Shown here: positions 10,930-21,666 of the stretch, piece by piece
Layout of the letters: every line of letters starts with the position of its first letter
How positions within the stretch are numbered: the first letter of the stretch is position 1
Assembly (NCBI GenBank): GCA_001953115.1
Contig: LSSL01001439.1
Coordinates: 1-64,000 of the forward strand
Direction of reading: 5' to 3'
DNA from: Smittium mucronatum
Taxonomy: Eukaryota; Kickxellomycota; Harpellomycetes; Harpellales; Legeriomycetaceae
DNA: 64,000 nucleotides
Made by a program: the position numbers and the translations under genes
Notes under the pieces: generated by a model
What the model was told of the DNA's origin: nothing
Databases searched by the model: none
What the model saw: only the letters and a program-made list of their open reading frames with translations

Positions 10930-11700
10930 TAAATCTCAGTCATCTGGACATATATTTCTATATCACAAGTTAGTTTCCACCTTAATAAATATATTTTCTA
11001 CTGGATTTAACGTGTATGAGTATGGTAAAGAGAAAATTAAATTGCATATGTATTATGATGTTCTAATCTTTTTTTCTAAACATCCACGAGTTCTATCTTT
11101 GTCCATTATTTCATAATTTATATTGATACCAACTCCATCTTTTATTATACCCATTATTCCATCTATAAAACTCTTAAATAAAGCAGGTTTTACGGTTTTA
11201 TTTAATTCCGTTTTAAAATCTATTGAGTTTTTTTTATTTCTGCCAGTATTAGAGTTACATTGCTTCCTCTAATAATTGGAAGAATGACACAGTTCCTGAA
11301 TTTTAACGTGTCATTTTTCTTTCTAATTGAAGGTTGAAATAAGATTCATCTATAAATATGCAGTTAAATCTATTGGAAGTGATTTTTGAGTTAAATTCCT
11401 TAGTATAATAAGCCATTCTCTCTATATTATCCTGAGAATAAAATTTTTCTAAAACCTAACCGATTTTTTTCAAAGCTATATCCATTTTCAACCGACTAAA
11501 CCGAAATATTAAGACCGATTCTATATGATTTTTTTATATGATTTTTTTCAGTGTTATTTCAGATTTCCGTTCGATTATTCTTTCAATATCTGTCAAATAA
11601 CTGTCTAAAAGTTTCAAATTTGGACTATCATATCAGGGAAAGGCGGGGATAAATATGATAGCTAGGATAATCGAATAATGCGACATTTTTTTTTTTTGCT
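10930..11700 (-). pseudogene. Broken Tc1/mariner transposase (DD34E catalytic triad still visible)
   Basis: On the minus strand, HTH-like residues are followed by NRFNCIFIDESYFNLQLE, the block holding the first catalytic Asp (codon 11348-11350). Next comes NYEIMDKDRTRG with the second Asp (11101-11103). Then LPYSYTLNPVENIFIKVE holds the catalytic Glu (10996-10998). Exactly 102 nt separate the second Asp codon and the Glu codon, that is 34 residues in one frame, the DD34E spacing of the Tc1 family. One TAA interrupts that interval. The 244 nt between the first and second Asp are not a multiple of three, so a frameshift lies between them. It cannot make a working enzyme. Confidence 0.85.
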
Positions 11701-11918
11701 CCGGATACAATCATTTTTAGTATACCCGTATTTTATGCCTAAAATACAGGATGAAACTTCAATTTACATTCAGAAGTCAAAAAAATAATCAAAAAATCCT
11801 TCTCTTTAAATATACAGTTGCTTTTGGGCATTTCTTAGTGGATAAAGTTGAGTTTGATCCCCAGTTTTGTGAACTTTCAGGTAGGGTATATTTGTAAATT
11901 TTGTTATTCATATCAGCA

Positions 11919-11937
11919 CTCAGCACTCAGCACTCAT
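11919..11937. repeat. CAGCACT short tandem repeat
   Basis: About two and a half copies of a 7-bp unit (CAGCACT) inside the Tc1/mariner element, between the transposase relic and the right arm. Confidence 0.6.
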
Positions 11938-12414
11938 CAAATATTTTTATGTTTTATATAAGATCTAATAAAACCAAAGAATATTTAGTCCATTTTATCA
12001 TGACTTAGACTTTTTTTAAAAAAAAAAAATCTTAAAAAAAATATTATAAGCTTAATTCCCCACATAAAATCAAAATTTGGGGAAAATCTAAAAAAAATCA
12101 CTGATAGTTCAATCTAATCTAAAATGGCTCAATGGGGGTTTCAAATAATAAATTTTTTTTCGTTTTTAAACAGAAAAAATTTTTTTTTTAAAAAAAGTGC
12201 CAAATATAATTTTGTAAAAGTTTGTTTTAGATTTGCAAAACGTCAAAATTTGTTTAAAAAATATTTTTTTGATTTATAAAATTTAAAATCAGATTTTTAA
12301 ATGGAAATAAATTGATTTTAAAAGGGGAAAAATAAGATTTGTAAAAGATTAAATTATAAATTCAATTGAACAGACCATGTTCTAAAAAAGTTCAATTTTA
12401 CTTTCAAATGCTGT

Positions 12415-12681
12415 ATATGGGAGATTCTTTCAAAGACCAGACTTTTTTTTACTATGCATACTATTGGCTACACTTGAATTTATAAAAAAACCAGTTCAGT
12501 AAAAATAGAAAACATGCTGGCTCTAATAAATTATAACACTACCATTAGAAAATTAGCATCTAAAATTCATATTTTGAATTGCCCAACAACTCTATTTTTT
12601 ATCTTCACCACTTTTCCAAATTAGGAAAATAGTAAAAATTTAATAGTAAAATGTCCGCTCTCAAAGATAATCTCCCATATA
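12415..12681. mobile_element. MITE family A, copy 3
   Basis: The ends are inverted: ATATGGGAGATTCTTTCAAA at the left, and the right end is the inverse of a TATATGGGAGATTATCTTTG block. The subterminal GAGCGGACA and TTTTCCTAATTTGGAAAA motifs match the copy at 3482-3752 in opposite orientation. It is 267 bp with no coding capacity and directly touches the right TIR of the Tc1/mariner element. Confidence 0.7.
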
Positions 12682-14470
12682 GTGGGATTACTTGAGAACC
12701 TTTTCACCCAATTGTATTTTTTAAAGATAAAGAATCTTTAGCTGTCAGTAAATGTAATTGGATAAAAAATATCATAGCATTAGAAAAGTTTATTAAGTAG
12801 TGTTTTTTATGCCATTCTGATTGGAAAATATTTTTAGTGAGCTTAAATCGGAATTTTATTTATATATTTTTTTCATGAAAGCCTTAAATTCCATTTATTA
12901 TAAAAAAAATCTAAATGATTTTTTATTTAATCTATATACGATTATTTCAATGAAAATAGTCCAATAATAGCCAGAAGACTCAATTAATATCACCAAACAA
13001 TAAGTTTTTTTGGTGTTTACCAGTTTCAATGTAAAATATAATATCACAAGGGAGTTCATTATATGCTTTAAAATGATTTTTTTATAGTTTTAAAGCCAAA
13101 ATTATTAATTCAATGTTAGAAATTGAAAATTCTGAAATTCAGATAAAAAATTGAAATTTTTTATTATCTCCCAAAGAATGGGATTAAGGGATGAAAAATC
13201 TGTGTATTGAAGGACTTTATTGAAGGGAAATTTTCAAAATATACAAAAAAATGGAACCGTCAATGCTAAAAAAGGTCATAATCAAATTAAAGTTTTTACT
13301 TTTATCTGTATTTAAATAAATAAATAAAAAACATGCGGAAAACTCACTACTTTTAATAAATAAAAACGTGAAAAAATTAATATATCTCAGATTTAAATAA
13401 TAATTATAGAATAATCTAAAAAATATCAGTATAAAAATGTATAGGAAAGTTGTAGTATAAAATTTGTCTATCTTTCATAGAATCTGATGATTTTTGGATT
13501 ATTTTTTATTATTTTTATAACTTATCTATTATTGAAATAATTCAAAGGGAATAAATACTGGTGAAAATCAATAATAAAAACAAAAATTTCAATTTAATAG
13601 AGAATTTTGAACAAGATAAAGTTAATTATACAAAAAATAGTACACTGAGTAAAATAATGATTTTTAAAAAAAAATCCCGAATTTTTCAAGTCGGATAAAT
13701 TTTATGAAATAGAGGAGCTCGATAATACTGTTTTATCACTGTAAAAACCCCTCCTAAATTTAAAAAAATCGGTACAGGTTAACTCGAACCAAGAATATAT
13801 TAAGATAAAATATCAAAACTGTTTTTATAATGAAAATACTAATTTTAAATGTTGAGCAAATTATATGCCGCCCATTTTATCAAGAAAGAGCGAAGAATAA
13901 TTTTTAAAAAAATGTTTATTTTCGATGCGGGAAAACTCAGAATAATAATTGAAACTAAATTTAGTAGAAAATAAATGTATGAAGTTTGATAATATCTTGG
14001 GTGAAGATCATCCCACCAATACATTACCTAGTGATGATAAAGGTACTGTGGATAGGCCCAAAGAAGTAAAAAAAATTTTTGGAGCTGCAAAAACAAAAAA
14101 TAAAAACAGTATATATCACTTAAAGGAAATATAGGCATTTTAGATCCTTTATTTCTTAGAGGATTTTTAAATATTAATCTTCAGATTTTAACTGAAGTCA
14201 CTCATGGGCTACAATATTTGAAGAAAGAGAAGAATGGAGATTTTAAACTTAATCCCAAAGACGAGGATTAAATGGAAAAGTTGAGCTGAATTTCGATCAA
14301 TAAAGAAAATGTATAATGCCGATATTACTTTAATAGGAAAGAAAGACTCAATAATTACTATTTATCAAGTAAAATGGCTCAAACTATCTACTTTCAAGCC
14401 TAGAAAACACTTTTAAATTTAAAATGTTTGTGAAAAATCGTTTAAATTAGAAAATAGTAATATAATAACC
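12682..14470. other. AT-rich stretch leading into the Ty3/gypsy relic
   Basis: No gene is recognised. The 61-codon frame at 13949-14134 has a slightly more coding-like composition and may be what remains of the gag-protease side of the retroelement that follows, but I see no diagnostic motif such as a CCHC knuckle. Confidence 0.4.
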
Positions 14471-14476
14471 ATTGTG

Positions 14477-16640
14477 TTTTTATTGATTGAAGGATGTACA
14501 GTTTCATACTTATTGGTATTGATACTAGCCAACGTTTTAAATGTCATAAAATATCAAGAAAAACTTTATCCATCCAGATAAGTGGGGAAACTTACTCAAA
14601 TAAAATTTAAAGTAAGAAAAACAGATAAAATAAAAGAGATATTTTTAAAATAAGAAAACAGATAAAATTTGGATGATAAATCAGCGCTTGCCATATAATC
14701 CGTAGAGATTTAGGATATTGAGATAAATGACCCAAAAAATGAAATAAGATAAGAATAAATCTAACATCAATTTTTTATGGATGATATAAACGTAAAAAAA
14801 AATTAGTGATGAGGATTAAGAATTATTTGAAAAAATTCGAAACCATATAAGCACGTCTTTTTTTTTGAAAAAGCTGTCTAATTGACTGGATTAATAAGCT
14901 GGGTATTCTTAATGAATTTGATAGAAGCGGAAAAACCTTAAAATGTACATTTTCTTCGATATTACCCAGACGAAAATAACACAATATAAAAGTAATTAGA
15001 TTTTACTCCAGAGAATTTTATTTTATAGGAATTAATGTCTCCATGAATATCTTCGATTCACATTAAAAAATAATAATACTGAAGTATCCAGTTTTGTGTA
15101 GATTATAAGAAAATCGATGAATCTAATACCAAAGATAAATACACACTCCTCAGCATCGACTATTTTTTGGATACGATTTCCAGATTTTTTTTTATACAAC
15201 GAATTATTTCTATTCATTATATATTAAATTTCAAGTAAATCTCAATAATCATAATTATACCGTATTTCTATCACCTTTTGGTTTATTATAGTCCGATTTT
15301 ATGAAATTTGGAATTAATAGTGCTCCGGCTCACTTTTATAGGTTTATGAAAGCAATTTTAGGAGAATTTATCCACGGATTTTTGTGTGTATACCTAGATG
15401 GAACATAGGTTTACTCAAAATCTTTTAAATGGCATTGGTTACATTTAGAAATGACATGTAAGAGATTGGATGTGGATGGAATACGATTAAAGTTTTTTTA
15501 AAAAAATCTGTTTTTGATATTGAATAAAAATGATTTAAAATTATTTTATCTAGGAATGTTATAAAACCTGAAATAAATTTTTTTAAGATTTTAAAAATTC
15601 ATAATTACCCAAAATATTAAAATAAATAAGAACTTTTTTGGAATCGGCCTCATATTTCAGGAGGTTTATCTCCAAAATTTATGAAATAATATTCCAAACT
15701 TATGCCTTATTGAAAAGGGATAACAAAATAACATAAAACCCTTAGTACCAACACACATTTAATAATCATTATAATACTCACTCTAGAAAAAATGCTAAAA
15801 AAGCCTAATTGCGAGCATATATTTTTAGTTTTCACGGGCGTATCTTCTTAAAATATCGGACGATTTTTAGAAAAATATTGCGAATAAGGATTTTTTTTAC
15901 CGATTATCTCAATATTTGAGAAAATTCAACCAATAATATATAAATTATAGTGCTTATTAGAAAGGGGGGATATCTCTCGTAAGTTTCATAAAATATTATG
16001 GGCGATATCTCCTAATTGCATAATTCACAGCATATGCTGAAAATTAAATAATATCTATTGTTTTTAGAGAGTAAAAGCTTCAGGAAGGGTTTATAGATGT
16101 CTAAATACGTTAAGCTAATATTTTTTTATTTCAATTCACAGAAATAGAAATATTAATGAGGTAGTTTAATATTTATCAAAATAAGGAAGTTTTGCATTGG
16201 TATAGATCAAAATGAAAAAAATAAATAAAGGAAACACTCTATTTATAATCATTTCAAGAATTATTGATTTTTTAATGGGGGGGGGGGTTGAAAATAGTAG
16301 AAAATAGAAAAATAAATTGATTTTTTTTAAAGGTGAATTATTCAGGAAAACATAAGGGGGGTAAAGTAATGTTATCTGTGCCTGAAACAGTTGAGGATAT
16401 TTATGAATTTTCATAGATCTTTTACCAATAAGCGGGACATCTAGACTTCGAAAAGAATCGAAACAGGGTGAGAAGGAGATTATAGAGACCTTATATTTTT
16501 TCAGAATTCAAGAATTATTTTTGGTGAGGCAGCTTATACCAAAAGGATATCTTTAGAGTGCCTCCATATAGAATTTCAGGGAAATCTGCATACTCAGATA
16601 TATTCGAAAAATTGTCGATATACTTCTTCGTACCACTTAA
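14477..16640 (+). mobile_element. Decayed Ty3/gypsy retrotransposon pol region (protease, RT, RNase H, integrase relics)
   Basis: Domain relics occur on the plus strand in the order normal for Ty3/gypsy pol. At about 14477 LLIEGCTVSYL resembles the aspartic-protease active site, with the expected Asp changed. At 15090 QFCVDYKKIDESNTKDKY followed by LLSIDYFLDTI is the RT fingers block. From 15274, in another frame, come PFGLL and MKFGINSAPAHFYRFM, then GEFIHGFLCVYLDG at about 15364-15402, where the catalytic YLDD has become YLDG just before a stop. About 15600-16060 holds faint RNase H-like fragments. At 16558-16638 a GKSAYSDIFEKLSIYFFVPL stretch resembles the integrase zinc-finger region with its histidines lost. 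Stops and frameshifts are throughout. No LTRs could be paired by eye. Confidence 0.8.
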
Positions 16641-18403
16641 TATAAAAAATAAAATAATTGGATATGTGATTAATGCTATAAAGATTTAAGAAAGTAACCA
16701 TTTAATTAATTTTTATCTTAAAATACTTCTAATTTGACATAAAATTTATTAAAAACTTGCTATTTTTGTTTAGAAATCCGAGAAAAATAAACTTCATTCA
16801 GATAAACTGTTTTAATTTGAGCCAATTTCAGTACCAATACAAACGAAAGTTAATAGAATTAAATTTCAACCCCTCATACCAGGCCAAATTAATAGGAAAA
16901 TTCGAGAGAAAAAACTTAAAAGTACAGTATGCTCCAAAAAAAAGACTTTAGAAAAAATCAATAACTTTTACTATTACTTAATTGAAGTTTTGTATTTTAT
17001 ATGTGCTATAGCTTTATTCAGAAACATTTATTAAATATTCGAGATATTTTTTCAAGTTACTGTAATAAGAAGCTTCAGTGATATTTTAAAGCTGTTCCTG
17101 ATCTATATTCAAGGAAATTAGATATCTCCAGAATTTTAACGAAAATTCAAATAATATAAAGAGAAAGATAAAGTGAAAATATTAGTGAAATCATCAAAAA
17201 AATATTTAAAACAAACGGGAAATTTTTAATATTAAGAAGAGAGTTAAGAAAAAGGGAGAAATTCACTAAATTAAATTAAAATTATTTGTGAATTTTTATA
17301 AAAGTAGAAATTTATTCCGATAGGCTATAAAAAGTCACACCAAAGATCGGGATAGAGTTAGTTTTTCATGAATCGCAAATTTTCAAGCGCTTTCCTAGGA
17401 TCACGTTAAGTTTAGAGAAGTCAAATGAGATCAGATAAAAAACACATGTAATTTGATACATCGATAAGGTTCTATCTTTTTAATCCCATTATGATTGGCG
17501 TCTTTTTTTAGTAAGCTTTAATCAGAGTATTATTTTTTATTTCACGATTTTTTTAAATTTCACTATCATAAAAAGCCGTCTAAAGTAACTTTTATAAAAG
17601 AGGAGATTCATTTTAAAACAAAATTTTCCCATAATTTATTTAATATATACAATTATTCCAATAAAAATATTTCGATAATACTAGAGGCTTCAAATAGAAC
17701 CATCAAATACTATTTTTTTTTTTTGGAAAAAATAAATATAGGCTTTTAAATAAAATGGGCTGATATATTTGTATTAAAAAAAATACAGTTTTTTCGAGTT
17801 TTTGAAAGTTAGAAATTTTGATTGGAAAAAATATATAATGGATAAATAAATTATCAATTAATAATTATCTTTGAAAGATCAAATTTTAATTATAAGTAAC
17901 CCTCTCTTTTGAAATAACCATGTATTTCAGATTATTGCTTAATTTAAAATTATGATCTGCATTTTCCAAAATGAATAGATTTAAGCAAATCAATCAATAA
18001 AAAAGTAACACCTTTGGTTTTATAATGAGTCAAATATTTTGTATAAAGTTCATAAAAACTCATCAAATTAGTAAATTTCAGCTCAGATTTATAACCAAAT
18101 TAAATTTAAGAAGCCTTTGAGCAGATAATTAAAAATCTGCATAAATGTTATTTCTGATCCATTAATAAAAAGCTATTGCTTGGTTGGAATGGTGGAAAGA
18201 TAGCAATTATGTATAATTTTTTTCGATAATAGTTCCATCGATTAATAAAACTAGAATATTTATAGCGATTTTTTATTTAAAAATTTCATTAAAGACCTAC
18301 AGAAAATTTTATTTCGGTGAAAATTTTCAATGGATTTCATGAACCCAGAAATAAGAAAATATTATTTAGATTCAATAAACTGAAAATTTTATTTATATAA
18401 TAA

Positions 18404-18478
18404 AAAAACTAAAAGTAAATGTCTTCAAAATTATTAAAAACTAAAAGTAAATGTCTTCAAAATTATTAAAAACTAAAA
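18404..18478. repeat. 32-bp tandem duplication
   Basis: A unit beginning ACTAAAAGTAAATGTCTTCA is repeated with a period of 32 bp (starts 18409 and 18441). A further partial copy (AACTAAAAAT) follows. The copies are identical, implying a recent duplication. Confidence 0.85.
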
Positions 18479-21400
18479 ATGGTATTTTTTGAATCAAAAA
18501 TTAACTTAGACTTTTTAGAGATATGAAAATTTCTCAGCCAGATAAATATATCGTAAATATCTTGGTGTAAATTCAACTAAAACCTTAACTTAATTCTATT
18601 TACTCTCTTATATTCATTTAAAATGTCATAATAATCCTCAAAAATAATTATAAGTGAATCCAGCCTATCATTATTTTTTTGTTCTATCTGATTTAAACCT
18701 AGTTTTATTTTAGAAAGTATTTCCAATATATTCTAAATCAGTGGTGATAAAACAAAAAAGCGGCTTTTATGAGGATATTTCTTGTGAAAAATTTCGTAGA
18801 AATATTTAGAAAATTCTATCATATCAAAAAATATATTAAAATGTGCTTTTTTACTTAAATAATTGGAATTTCGAGTAAATTTTCCGTCAGTTAAGTGAAA
18901 ATATTACCTTTTTAAACAATATTCTTGCTTTTTTATGAATATAACTATTTTTGATCTCTAAAATTATCCTAAAATATGATACATTCTTTTATTCGAGCAT
19001 CTAAATTTAGAGCTTCCTAGATATATTGGATAAATAACTTAATTTGAAGAAACCTTTTTAACTTATTGGTAGCCAATATAAATGTATACGTAAATATTTT
19101 TTTGAACTCTTTTTAACAGTCTCGATTCGGAGGAAAAATTAACACCAAAAATCAGAAATGCTGAAGAAAAAGATATTTATAGATTTAAATAGGCCAAAAA
19201 AATCAAGCAGGAGATAACCCTTTTGTGATAGTTTTGGAATTTTTTTTATTTTTATCCCCAAGGCAATTTCATCGGGAAGAAACAAACGCATAAAATAAAA
19301 ATATTGAAATTTGTAGTCAGTTAAAGTAATCTATCCCTGCTCCAAAAAAATTTCATAATATAAATCAGTTCCTTAAGATTAATATACTAAATAATCTTAT
19401 ATTTTTTGATTTGTTCTAAGCTGGAAATAGATCTCCTCTTGCTTTTTATTCTTTAAAGATATAATCAGTAATTTATTTATTTATTTATTAAACAATGAAA
19501 TTTATTTTTGTATTAGAATATTTAAATACAGTTGATATTAAAATTACAAACACACACATATATATACATAAAATTTATCTCTTTTCTTTGTATCACAAAA
19601 GTTTTTGTAGGTTAAATTCATTGATATAAAAATTTTACATAGCTCGAGTTAAAAAAATATAATAAAAAAATTACGAAAAGTTTCAAATATAGCATTAATC
19701 TCCAAATTTTAGCTAAAAGGTGATTTTAATTTAAATATTTTTGCTTTAATTTTTTTTTTTGATCAGTGAGAAATCACACTAAATTATAAAAACGGGTATA
19801 ATTTTTAAAAACTGAATGATAGAGATGAAATATTCTTTATTTCGAAATAAACATGTGTATCAATTAAAATAATTTTTTTTAGTATAACTAATTTATTAAA
19901 AAAGATTTTGATTTTTATAATCAAACCCAGGTTTTTAATTAATAAATTTTCCGATTTATACACTCAAATTTTTTTTAAAAAGCCTCATATTTTTAATTTT
20001 TATAGTAATTTCACTCTAATAATATATTCAAATCCTAAAATTTCTTTTTTGTCACATTTTTTGTGGCGTCATAAGGTGATATTCCCAAAAAATGATTTTC
20101 GGAGAAAAATATTTTTTGAATTTTAAGCTTTTAATATTATCAAAAAGATTTAAATCAGGGTTGAATCGAAGAAAAGAATTGAAAAAAAATATTTAAAAAG
20201 ATCCACTCGTGTAAAAAAAAGAAGTTTAAATTCATGATAAAAATTTTTGCTATGAAATAAATCCCTTTAATCAAAATAGTGGTATTTTTCTCACTGAATA
20301 AATTTAAGTGTTTTTTTTTAAAAAATAATCAAAAATTTGAAGAAAAAAAAATTGATACAGTAAAAAATCGATTATATTCTATCTAGAGAAAAATTTTATG
20401 GGAAATTCCCCCCATTCTGGAATGCATTAAATAAAATAAAAATAGAATGAATTACTCTTTTTTGATAAAAAAATAAAAATTATATGTTGGAAGAGCTACA
20501 CTGCTCGATAAAAAAAAATGTCTAAAAATATGAAATAAGCATTTAAAAAAAAATAAATATATATCAAATAAAAATAAACTCAACAAGAAACAAGCATAGA
20601 TAAATTCTGTGAGTTTCATAATGTAAAATAACAGTTCAAAAATGTGTTTTTAAGAATTATTCAAATTAATGTAAAGCCAAAAATATATAGCCGCGTTTTT
20701 AAATTTGCTAGAGGAATAGTCAAAACCAGAAAGACTGCTATAAAGTAAAAAATTACTCTAATAGCCTCTTACGCAAAATCTATGAAAATTTGATTATATT
20801 GGATGCAAAAGGTTCCAAATATTCCAAGAAATTCATGAAAAATTTATACATTAAAAACTGTAAAATCTCAGTTTTAGTTATTGAAGATATTGAAGATATA
20901 TTTATCAAATATGGAGACGTGATTATCAACAATTTTTTTTTAAATGCATAGCATATAAGAAAAATCAATATAATAAGGATATAATAAGAGTTTTAAAACA
21001 TGTTCCTAGGTTTAAAAGGGATTTTTATAGATTTTAAGAATAGTTAAAGGAGCTATCAAAATAAACTTTAAAAAATAACAAAAAAATCACTTAAATAAAA
21101 TTATAGCCAAAAGTATTTAGTGAGCTATTTGATCTTGGTTACTATATATCATAGACCCACGAAAAAAATAAGATGTTTTGGGTAAAACTTGCTTAATTTT
21201 AATTACACATAAATTGAAAAATACATGAGTACATTTATCACTTTTTACAGCTTTTTTTGTGGCGATTTTGATATTCAAATAAAAAATATATATCGATTTT
21301 GGACAGGAAGAAAGACCTTTTTTTTGGGGTTACTGATATTAAAAAATCTCTAAGATTTTATCACCGTTATTATTAAATTTATCGACAGTTATTAAAGTTA

Positions 21401-21619
21401 GACCTTCGTCAAAAAATCATTAAATATTTTTCATTGGCATTATAAAAATTTTTTGAGAGTCAAAATGTAGAATTACTGATGTGTTTTTTAAGGGTAAATT
21501 AATTATAAGTTTCTAAAAATGCCATATATATTTGAATTTTAGAGTTTTAAAAAACAATTACTTCGAAGATTGTAATTTTTAAACGGAATATGGTGAATTT
21601 AGATTTGATTTATATCAAT

Positions 21620-21666
21620 GATTTTTAGATTTTTAGATTTTTAGATTTTTAGATTTTTAGATTTTA
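21620..21666. repeat. Octanucleotide tandem repeat (GATTTTTA)n
   Basis: At least five uninterrupted copies of GATTTTTA plus a partial one. It is an internal minisatellite; I do not read it as a telomere repeat because it is short and isolated. Confidence 0.85.

Larger units (their letters stand above)
10324..12413. mobile_element. Degenerate Tc1/mariner transposon with ~0.36-kb terminal inverted repeats
   Basis: Two long inverted arms define the element: about 10324-10680 and 12038-12413. They start at TA|TAGCATTTGC and, on the opposite strand, TA|CAGCATTTGA, so both ends abut TA, the Tc1/mariner target site. The arms share many blocks, including ATTGAGCCATTTTAGATTA and TGTGGGGAATTAAGCTT, and differ mainly by transitions. 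The roughly 1.36-kb centre holds a minus-strand transposase relic (see 10930-11700). Long arms are known in some Tc1-like elements, but most have much shorter ones. The element is dead: its transposase has stops and at least one frameshift. Confidence 0.85.

Noticed and set aside
21620..21666. GATTTTTA array as an internal telomere
   Set aside because: Only about five copies, isolated, and not a known telomere unit; a simple minisatellite explains it.
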